From assembly GCF_037076345.1 (NCBI RefSeq), contig NZ_AP024702.1, positions 2,790,001 through 2,854,000 of the forward strand: a stretch of DNA of 64,000 bases, written 5' to 3'. Below are positions 33,573 to 40,663 of this stretch, in pieces; position 1 is the first letter of the stretch, and each line of letters begins with the position of its first letter. This DNA is from Haloferula helveola (GTDB lineage: Bacteria; Verrucomicrobiota; Verrucomicrobiia; Verrucomicrobiales; Akkermansiaceae). A program made the translations under genes and the position numbers. The notes beneath the pieces are model-generated. The model made no database searches. It saw nothing but the letters and a program-made list of their open reading frames with translations, and was not told the DNA's origin.

Positions 33573-35405
33573 CTACTCCTCCGCTTCCTGACCCAGCGCA
33601 TCGAGCCGCTTGAGCACCTCGACCGCCATCTCGGCTTCCTTTTCCCGGCGGAACTGGTGGCGTTCCGCAGCATCTTCGGCGGCGGCTTTTCCGTCGGAAC
33701 GGCCGTAGAGGCTTTCGGTGGGATCATCGCTTTCCGGCCAGTCCCACTCGTCGGTGCGAAAGCTGGCGAGCGGAGCCCATGACTTGCCGCCGACCTTGAG
33801 ATTGCCGAGCGGGCTGGTGGCCCATGCATAGCGCACGGCGACCGGTTTTTCGACCAGCGGGCTCCAGACGTGGACGATCGTCGTGTCGAAGCTCTTGTTC
33901 GCGGTGTTCCAGATGCCGGCGTCCTTCTTCAGTCGGAAGCGGGCGTGACCGAGGTAGAACTTCCCGTCCTCGCCGGCGATCGCGAAGCCCCTCGGGATCG
34001 TCGACATGTCATCCGGCATGACCGGCTTGTCGAAGGTCAGGACCATCTCGTCGCCTTTGGCTTCCGCCGAGACCAGTGAAGCGGTGTCCCATGCCACTTC
34101 CATGCCGTAGACCCGGTTCATCGCCCAGCGCGCGGCGCGGATGCCATGTTCCTGCTTTTTGAACGGATGGAGCCCCGGGATCTGGACGTCGTAGGCGGGC
34201 AGGAAGGCGGTCATCTCCGCGTCGCCGACGTCCGCCAGACCGAGCCGCTGCGACTCGCGGATGTAGGCCCCTCCGGACACGGTCCAGAGTTCGAAGTTCT
34301 CCTCATTCTGTGGGATCGCTCCGGCGCAGAAGCCGATGATGCTGACGGGCAGGGCCGGATCGTTGAAGTCCTCGCGCCAACCTTCGACCATCAGCTTCAT
34401 CAGCACGCGGTAGCGCTCGGGGCGGCAGGCCGATGACATCGCGTTGTTGTAGCCTTGGTGGAAAACGACGCCCTTGATGTTGAGTCCTTTGAACGCCCCG
34501 AACATGCCGTTGTAGCAGCTCGCCGCGTCGGACGGGCTCTTGCCCGGGATGTTCCACGAACGGACATCCGCCCGGGTCGGCTTCTTCGGCAGCTTGTCTT
34601 CGGCCACGCCCTTCTTGCGCTTGTCGGCGACTTCCTTCTCCCACTTCGCGACCATCTTCGCGACCTGCTCGTCCCAGTCGAACTCGGCGCGACGTTGCTT
34701 CACTGACTCGGCGTAGCGCTTGGCCAACGGGTGGTCGTCGAACTTGTGATGGGGCACCAGACTTTCGATCGACGCGCCGCCGCGGGCATTGTCGATAAGG
34801 CCGATCGGGATCTGAAGCGACCGTTGGAGACGGGAGCCGAAGGCGTAGCCGATGGCGGATATCTGGCCGGCCGTTTCTGGAGTCGAGGTGACCCAACCGC
34901 CATTCGGCATGACCGACACCGGGATGTCGGTCTGCAGCGTCTCCTGCTCGTTCGGGCTGATCTTGATCTGGCGTAGCAGCGGGAGGTCGGCTTGCGAGCT
35001 TTCGAGGTCGAACTGAAGGGTCTTCGCCAGGCTCCACGCCATGTTGCTCTGGCCGTTCATCACCCAGACATCGCCGATGACGATGTTCTCCATCTCCACC
35101 GTTTCACCTCCGGAAGTGACCGTGAGCTTCTGAGGCTCACTGCTGGCTTCGCGGGCGGGGAAGCTGACCTCCCAGCGTCCTTTCTCGCCCGTGGCGGTGG
35201 CTTTCGCCTTCTCCGATCCGAGACTGACGGATACCGCTTCACCCGAGTCCGCCCAGCCCCAGACGACGATCGGCTTGTCGCGTTGGAGGACCATGTTGCT
35301 TGAGAAAATGCCGTGGACCTTGAGGGGTGCGGCGGAGGCGAGGAGCGGCAGGAGCGCCAGGGTGGCGACGGCTTGAGCGAGGGTGGGAGGCTTCGAGGTT
35401 TTCAT
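33573..35405 (-). CDS. Secreted sialate O-acetylesterase-like protein (SASA domain)
   Basis: A 610-residue protein with signal peptide ending at LLASAAP. An N-terminal Ig-like region (LKVHGIFSSNMVLQRDKP, common in this family) leads to the SGNH/SASA hydrolase domain starting GDVWVMNGQSNMAWSL; Ser120 is the predicted nucleophile. GGASIESLVPHHK and GVVFHQGYNNA follow, with a late catalytic region around FLPAYDVQIPGLHPFKKQEHG containing the expected His. It removes O-acetyl groups from sialic acid or plant polysaccharides such as xylan. It stands alone and is transcribed away from the TPR gene. Confidence 0.88.
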   Translation of the reverse strand: MKTSKPPTLAQAVATLALLPLLASAAPLKVHGIFSSNMVLQRDKPIVVWGWADSGEAVSVSLGSEKAKATATGEKGRWEVSFPAREASSEPQKLTVTSGGETVEMENIVIGDVWVMNGQSNMAWSLAKTLQFDLESSQADLPLLRQIKISPNEQETLQTDIPVSVMPNGGWVTSTPETAGQISAIGYAFGSRLQRSLQIPIGLIDNARGGASIESLVPHHKFDDHPLAKRYAESVKQRRAEFDWDEQVAKMVAKWEKEVADKRKKGVAEDKLPKKPTRADVRSWNIPGKSPSDAASCYNGMFGAFKGLNIKGVVFHQGYNNAMSSACRPERYRVLMKLMVEGWREDFNDPALPVSIIGFCAGAIPQNEENFELWTVSGGAYIRESQRLGLADVGDAEMTAFLPAYDVQIPGLHPFKKQEHGIRAARWAMNRVYGMEVAWDTASLVSAEAKGDEMVLTFDKPVMPDDMSTIPRGFAIAGEDGKFYLGHARFRLKKDAGIWNTANKSFDTTIVHVWSPLVEKPVAVRYAWATSPLGNLKVGGKSWAPLASFRTDEWDWPESDDPTESLYGRSDGKAAAEDAAERHQFRREKEAEMAVEVLKRLDALGQEAEE

Positions 35406-35517
35406 GAGGCTCTTGACCGGAGCGATCCGGGTGAGTGGCTACGGCAGGGGCGCGGCCGGGCTGTCACCGCGGTTTATCGGTTGCTACCGGACGGCGGGTG
35501 GCGATGATTGCGGGACG

Positions 35518-36849
35518 ATGCGGTGGATGCTGATGGTTCTCGCGGCGGGACCGCTGATGGCGGATCCGAAGAAGGATTTCGCCCGCGGTGTGCTGGAGGA
35601 AGCGAGGGAGGGCGATGGCTCTCAGTGGTTCGAGAAGGCTCGCGAGGAGGACCCGGATGCATGGCCGCTGGTTGAGCGGGTGGCTTTGGCGCGTGCTGGC
35701 GCCGGAGACGTGGAAGGGGCCTCGACCCTTTTCCGCGAGTTCGCGACCGAGCATCCGGAACGGCTGGGACCGCAGCTTGCGTATGCCGACTTCCTCAGGA
35801 ACAGCTCGCCGGGCGACGACTTCGCCGCGAAGCTGGCGGGTGAGGCGCTTGAGCGGACGCTCGAACACCATCCCGGCGAACTCTCCGTCATCCGCCGCTT
35901 GTTCCGCAGCTATGAGCAGCGGGGAATGCGGCAGAAATCGATCGAGCTTTTCGACCAGGTGGTGAAGCGGGCGGGCGCCGGCCCGGCACTGGCGGCGGCC
36001 GAGATGGCGCGGACGCTTTTCCCCGGTGACGACGAGAAGGCCCGCACTTTGGTCGATGAGGTTTTCCTCAAGGCAATGGAGCGCTCGCCCGCGGATCCGG
36101 TTTTGGCAAAGGCGGCGAGCGAGCATTTCCGCAAGACCAGCCGCCTGCCGCAAGCGGTCGAGATGCTGGAGAAGCATGTCGCCGCCGATCCGACTTCGCT
36201 GGAGCTTCGCGTAAGGCTCGGGGTTCTGCTCTTCGCGGCCGAGCGAGGCGACGAAGGCGTGGAGGTCTTGAAGCAGGTGCTCGAGATCGATCCCCGCCAG
36301 GGCCTCGCCCACCAGAGCCTCGCCAAGTACTACCGACGCAGTGAGATGCCGGAGAAGGCGCGACCACACGCGATCGAGGCGCTGAAGATCCGCGGCGGCG
36401 ATGCCGGCGAGTTTGTCCAACTGGCCGGCGAGCTGCTCGACGACCAACTTCCGCGCGACGCCCGCCTGCTGCTTGAGAAAGGCCTCTTCGATCACCCGGA
36501 GAATGCCGAAATCGCGGTGAAGCTGGCGATCGCCACCCGCCGCGACGAATCGACCCGGGGCAGCGCCGCGTGGCGATTCCGCGAGGCCGAGTCACTTTCC
36601 GGCACCGACGGACCCGCGACCGAGCCGGCATTCCAGCTCGAGTTTGCCGAGTGCCTTCTGGAGAGCGGGCAGACCGAACCGGCGGCGGACCGGCTGAGAA
36701 CCGCAATCCGTGGCTACGGAGCGGAGCAGGGCGTGGAGGTCGCTCGCGCCTACCGGCGCCTCGCCGATGTTTTCAGGCAGCAGGGGCGGTCCGAGGCGGA
36801 GATCCGGCCGCTGCAGAAGCGTGCCGACGAGCTGGATCCGCCGGAGTAA
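35518..36849 (+). CDS. Secreted tetratricopeptide repeat (TPR) protein
   Basis: A 443-residue protein with signal peptide MRWMLMVLAAGPLMA. From about residue 25 it is helical throughout, with about nine TPR-like pairs, for example WPLVERVALARAGAGDVEGA, QAVEMLEKHVAADPTSLELR and GVEVLKQVLEIDPRQGLAHQSLAKYY. TPR proteins are scaffolds for protein complexes, in this case probably periplasmic. It is divergent from the acetylesterase, and the L,D-transpeptidase gene starts 108 bp downstream on the same strand. Confidence 0.8.
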   Translation: MRWMLMVLAAGPLMADPKKDFARGVLEEAREGDGSQWFEKAREEDPDAWPLVERVALARAGAGDVEGASTLFREFATEHPERLGPQLAYADFLRNSSPGDDFAAKLAGEALERTLEHHPGELSVIRRLFRSYEQRGMRQKSIELFDQVVKRAGAGPALAAAEMARTLFPGDDEKARTLVDEVFLKAMERSPADPVLAKAASEHFRKTSRLPQAVEMLEKHVAADPTSLELRVRLGVLLFAAERGDEGVEVLKQVLEIDPRQGLAHQSLAKYYRRSEMPEKARPHAIEALKIRGGDAGEFVQLAGELLDDQLPRDARLLLEKGLFDHPENAEIAVKLAIATRRDESTRGSAAWRFREAESLSGTDGPATEPAFQLEFAECLLESGQTEPAADRLRTAIRGYGAEQGVEVARAYRRLADVFRQQGRSEAEIRPLQKRADELDPPE

Positions 36850-36957
36850 ATGCGGATTCACGCCTCTTTGCCGGGAAGGAACCGCTTGACCACCGGGGAT
36901 TGCACGATTTGTGCTTTTGGGGTAATTACCCGGCCCCCAGCCAGCCCAAAGAATCAC

Positions 36958-37605
36958 ATGAAGTCCCTACTCCGGAGTCTCTCCGCTGCCGCCATCGGTC
37001 TCCTGATCGCAAGCTGTGCCAACCAGTCCAGCTACGTCATCGGTCCCGACGGAAAGCCGGTCGACAAGGACGGGAACCCGGTAAACCCGTTCGAGCCCGG
37101 CACCTACGAGCACTTCAAGGCCGACTCCAGCTATCCGAAGACTTCGAAGATCTGGAAGAACGAGCAGCTCCTCTCGCTGACGACCGCGACCAACTCGCGG
37201 ATCGTGATTTCCCGCAAACTGCAGCGCGGATTCCTGATGAATGGCGATGAGGTGGCGATGGACTATCCGGTTTCGACCGGCAAGAGCAGCCACCCGACCC
37301 CTGCCGGCAGCTACACCATCCTCGAGAAGATGGCCGACAAGTCGTCGAACGCCTACGGCAAGGTTTACGATGCCGAAGGCAACCGGATCTACGGCAAGGA
37401 AACCCCGGGTGACGTGCCGGAAGGCGGCAAGTTCGTCGGTGCTCCGATGCCCTACTGGATGCGACTCACGTGGGACGGCGTCGGCCATCACATCGGCAAT
37501 GTTCCGCGCTATCCGGCATCGCACGCCTGCATCCGCGGGCCGCGCGCCGTGATGCCGACGATCTTCCGCAAGGTGAAAGTCGGCACGCCGGTGACGGTCG
37601 AGTAA
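36958..37605 (+). CDS. L,D-transpeptidase (YkuD) lipoprotein
   Basis: A 215-residue protein with a lipoprotein signal (lipobox IASC, Cys20). The mature part has the L,D-transpeptidase fold: SRIVISRKLQRGFLMNGDEVAMDYPVSTGK, TPAGSYTILEKM, and a C-terminal catalytic SHACIRGPR with Cys191 and His189. The usual motif is S/T-H-G-C-[IV]-R; here the Gly is Ala. The family makes 3-3 cross-links in peptidoglycan or attaches lipoproteins to it. It is periplasmic and probably membrane-anchored through the lipid. Confidence 0.85.
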   Translation: MKSLLRSLSAAAIGLLIASCANQSSYVIGPDGKPVDKDGNPVNPFEPGTYEHFKADSSYPKTSKIWKNEQLLSLTTATNSRIVISRKLQRGFLMNGDEVAMDYPVSTGKSSHPTPAGSYTILEKMADKSSNAYGKVYDAEGNRIYGKETPGDVPEGGKFVGAPMPYWMRLTWDGVGHHIGNVPRYPASHACIRGPRAVMPTIFRKVKVGTPVTVE

Positions 37606-37607
37606 GG

Positions 37608-37759
37608 AAAGGTGGGGCTGAGCGCCCTCGCTCGACTGCGGAGCCGCCGTTGAGGTCGGCGACATTGATTCGGTGTCTCCCGCAGACCATTCCGGTACCG
37701 GATAAGTAGTGCGCCTTTGATCCGACAGCGGCCGAGCGAGGGCGCTCGGCCCTACCTTT
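37608..37759. repeat. Pair of family A hairpin repeats in inverted orientation
   Basis: 37608-37635 and 37730-37759 are near-exact reverse complements of each other (AAAGGT...GCCCTCGCTCG against CGAGCGAGGGC...ACCTTT). Each forms a hairpin like those at 381-409 and 16418-16446. They fill the gap between the L,D-transpeptidase and the histidine kinase. Confidence 0.7.
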
Positions 37760-37806
37760 GGATTTACACCGACAGTCCGCCCGTGTTCTCCTGATAGAGA
37801 ACGGGA

Positions 37807-40056
37807 ATGGACGATGAGCTTGAATCGGCGGGCGGGCGGACCGCCTCGGACCAGCGGGCGCTGCGGGTGGCGCTGGCGTTCTGCGGGTTGCTCGCGATCA
37901 TGTGGCTTGGCTTCGGCCCCGAGTCGCCGGCCAGCCGGGCCGCCGCGTCGGCCATCGGTGCGATGTCGATCGTCACACTCGCGTGGCACCACCGGCGGCG
38001 GGCGGGTGACGCCAGCCGCGAGGCCGAGCTGCTCGCCCGTCGGCTGGTTGAGGAAAACATCGAACTCGAGCACCGCCTCCATCAGGCCGAGGACGACCAC
38101 CGGTCGCTGGAGCACTACTTCGAGACCCTGATGGAGCACATCCCGGCGAACATCTACTTCAAGGACGCCGACTCCCATTTTCTCAAGGTGAACCAGAGCA
38201 TGGCCGAGAGCTTCGGCTGCGGCCATCCGGCCGACATGCTGGGGAAGACCGACCATGATTTCTTCGAGTCGGAGCACGCGGACCAGGCCTTGCGCGACGA
38301 ACAGGAGATCATTTCTTCCGGGCGCGGCATCACCGGCAAGGTCGAGCACGAGACCTTTTCCAAGGGCCGCGAAGGCTGGGTTCTGACGACCAAGATGCCG
38401 TTCCGCGACCGCAGCGGGCGGATCATCGGGACGTTCGGGATGTCGAGCGATGTCACCGAGCTGATGCAGACCCGCAACACGCTGGAGCGCGAGCGCAACG
38501 TCCTGCGTTCACTCATCGACAGCTTCCCCGACAAGATCTTCGTGCGGGATCCCGGTCGTCACTACCTCGTGGTGAACAAGGCGATGGCCGAGTGGGTCGG
38601 TGCCGATTCACCCGAGGAAATGCTAGGCAAGACACCGGATGATTACTTCCCCGAGGCGATCGCCAGAGCCGGTGCCCGCGAGGACCTCGACATGCTGGCC
38701 TCGGGCAAGCCGGTGCTTAACCGCGAGTGGACCTTCGACATGGGTGGGCAGGGCGTGCGGTATCTCGTGACGACCAAGGTGCCGCTTGTCGAACCTGACG
38801 GACGGTGCTGGGGGATCGTCGGGATGGACCGCGACATGACCGAGTACAAGCTCGCGAGCGAGAAGCTCGAGCAGACCGAGCGACAGCTGCAGGAGTTGAT
38901 GGACAACAGCCCGGCGGTCATCTCCCTGAAGGACCGGGGCGGGCGCTATCAAATGGTCAACCGTGGCTTCGAGGAGCTGTTCGGACTCGAGCGGGGCGAC
39001 GTGCTCGGTCGCCGGGACGACGAGTTCATCGCCGACAAGGATGTCGCGGCGCGATTTCGTGCGATCGACGAAGAGGTCATGGACAAGCGCGAGCCGGTGC
39101 AGCTCGACGAGCAGCTCTACGTCGACGGCGAACCGCGCTGGTATGTGTCGGTGAAGTTCCCGCTCTTCGATTCCGAGGGGCAGATCCACGCGGTGGCGAG
39201 CATCTCCACCGATATCACGGATCGCAAGGTGGCGGAGGACGCGATGCAGCAGCTCAACGACGAACTGGTGCGGGCGAATGACGACCTGCAGCAGGCGCAC
39301 GAACAGCTGATCCAGGCGGAGAAGATGGAATCGATCGGGCGGCTTGCATCAGGCGTGGCGCATGAGGTGAAGAACCCGCTGGCCATGATCGGGATGGGTC
39401 TTGAACTCCTCGCCCGCCGGATTCCGGAGGAAGACGCATCGGGCCGCGAGGCCCTCGACCGGATGAAGCGGGGAATCGAACGCGCCAAGAGAATCATCAA
39501 GGGTCTCGTCGACTTCTCATCGGCGAGGCAGCTCGCGCTCGAACCTTCCGACGTCAACCAGGTCGTTCAGGATGCGATCGCGCTGGTCGAGTACCAGTTG
39601 CGGAAGGGGAAAGTCACGCTGGCCGATGAGTTCGCGGAGGATCTTCCCCGGATCGAGTTGGATGCGACGCGGATCGAGCAGGTGCTGGTGAACCTGATGA
39701 TCAACGCGATGCAGGCGATGGAGACCGGCGGGCAGCTGACGGTGCGGACCTATGCCACCTTCCTCACCGACGCGAAGCGGGACGAAGGGGTGCGGACCGC
39801 GACGCACCTGCGTGCCGGCGACCGGGTGATCCGGATCGAAATCGATGACCAGGGTCCGGGAATCGATCCGGAGAACCTGAAGAAGCTCTTCGATCCGTTT
39901 TTCACCACCAAGCCGACCGGAGTGGGTACCGGTCTCGGGCTGTCGGTGTCGCGCAAGATCGTCGAGCTTCACCACGGAACTTTGGAACTGATCAACCGTG
40001 ATGAGGGAGGCGTGCGCGCCCGGATCACGCTGAAGTGCCCCGAGGCCGGCCGGTGA
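37807..40056 (+). CDS. Sensor histidine kinase with three PAS domains
   Basis: A 749-residue protein. Two membrane helices lie at about residues 20-60. Three PAS domains follow: MEHIPANIYFKDADSHFLKVNQS, LIDSFPDKIFVRDPGRHYLVVNKA and LMDNSPAVISLKDRGGRYQMVNRG, each with a C-terminal PAC stretch. A coiled-coil leads to the HisKA domain ASGVAHEVKNPLAMIGMG (phospho-acceptor His519). The ATPase domain has the N-box (LMINAMQAM), IDDQGPGID and GTGLGLSVSRKIVELH. The signal is unknown. The stand-alone receiver gene 50 bp downstream is probably its partner. Confidence 0.92.
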   Translation: MDDELESAGGRTASDQRALRVALAFCGLLAIMWLGFGPESPASRAAASAIGAMSIVTLAWHHRRRAGDASREAELLARRLVEENIELEHRLHQAEDDHRSLEHYFETLMEHIPANIYFKDADSHFLKVNQSMAESFGCGHPADMLGKTDHDFFESEHADQALRDEQEIISSGRGITGKVEHETFSKGREGWVLTTKMPFRDRSGRIIGTFGMSSDVTELMQTRNTLERERNVLRSLIDSFPDKIFVRDPGRHYLVVNKAMAEWVGADSPEEMLGKTPDDYFPEAIARAGAREDLDMLASGKPVLNREWTFDMGGQGVRYLVTTKVPLVEPDGRCWGIVGMDRDMTEYKLASEKLEQTERQLQELMDNSPAVISLKDRGGRYQMVNRGFEELFGLERGDVLGRRDDEFIADKDVAARFRAIDEEVMDKREPVQLDEQLYVDGEPRWYVSVKFPLFDSEGQIHAVASISTDITDRKVAEDAMQQLNDELVRANDDLQQAHEQLIQAEKMESIGRLASGVAHEVKNPLAMIGMGLELLARRIPEEDASGREALDRMKRGIERAKRIIKGLVDFSSARQLALEPSDVNQVVQDAIALVEYQLRKGKVTLADEFAEDLPRIELDATRIEQVLVNLMINAMQAMETGGQLTVRTYATFLTDAKRDEGVRTATHLRAGDRVIRIEIDDQGPGIDPENLKKLFDPFFTTKPTGVGTGLGLSVSRKIVELHHGTLELINRDEGGVRARITLKCPEAGR

Positions 40057-40105
40057 AGTGCCTTTGCCTTGCCCGGACTGACACGACGGGATTAAAACGG
40101 TCATC

Positions 40106-40495
40106 ATGAGATCCACCCGAATTCTGATCATCGACGACGAGCCGGACTTCACCGCGCTCCTGAAAGCCAACCTCGAGGAGGCCGGCGACTTTCTCGTCCG
40201 CCAGGTCAACCAGTCCGAGCAGGCGGTGAAGGCGGCCCACGAGTTCCGGCCCCACCTTTGTATCATCGACGTCGTCATGCCCGGCATGGACGGCGGCGAC
40301 ATCGTGGCCAAGTTCCGGGCCGACCCGGTATTGAGCGACACCCCGATCATGATGCTGACCGCGCTGGTCGAGGAGAACCCCGACAGCATCGACGGCGAAA
40401 CGCAGACCGGCGGGCTCGCCTTCGTCAGCAAGACGTCCGATTTCGAAACCATCCTCGCGTGCATCGAAAAGCATCTCGAGGAAGTGGGGAAGTGA
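40106..40495 (+). CDS. Stand-alone response-regulator receiver protein
   Basis: A 129-residue receiver domain with no output domain. Key residues are the acidic pair in LIIDDEPDF (Asp10, Asp11), the phospho-acceptor Asp55 in CIIDVVMPGMDG, Thr in MMLTALV and Lys109 in FVSKTSDF. It lies downstream of the histidine kinase on the same strand and is probably in the same operon. Single-domain receivers act through protein contacts, as phosphotransfer steps or allosteric switches. It is followed immediately by a long hairpin repeat. Confidence 0.92.
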   Translation: MRSTRILIIDDEPDFTALLKANLEEAGDFLVRQVNQSEQAVKAAHEFRPHLCIIDVVMPGMDGGDIVAKFRADPVLSDTPIMMLTALVEENPDSIDGETQTGGLAFVSKTSDFETILACIEKHLEEVGK

Positions 40496-40496
40496 G

Positions 40497-40596
40497 GAGT
40501 GGCGCTTTCCAAGCGCCATGAGTGGGCGAGGCGGTCTCCCGACCGCGGCGGCTGGAAGCCGCCACCCCATGGTATGGCGCTTGGAAAGCGCCACTC
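40497..40596. repeat. 100-bp cluster of four short hairpins bounded by a perfect 23-bp inverted repeat (family B)
   Basis: The outer arms 40497-40519 and 40574-40596 are exact reverse complements. Each arm is itself a small hairpin (GGCGCTT, TCC, AAGCGCC and its mirror). Two further small hairpins lie between them (GGCGGTC/GACCGC and GGCGGCT/AGCCGCC). The first arm starts just after the receiver stop codon, so the element may stop transcription from that side. Confidence 0.8.
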
Positions 40597-40663
40597 CCAC
40601 GCCGGACTGCGCGCTACGCGTAACAATCATCGACCGAGCCCGCCGACTCCCTTTGCGGAGCAG

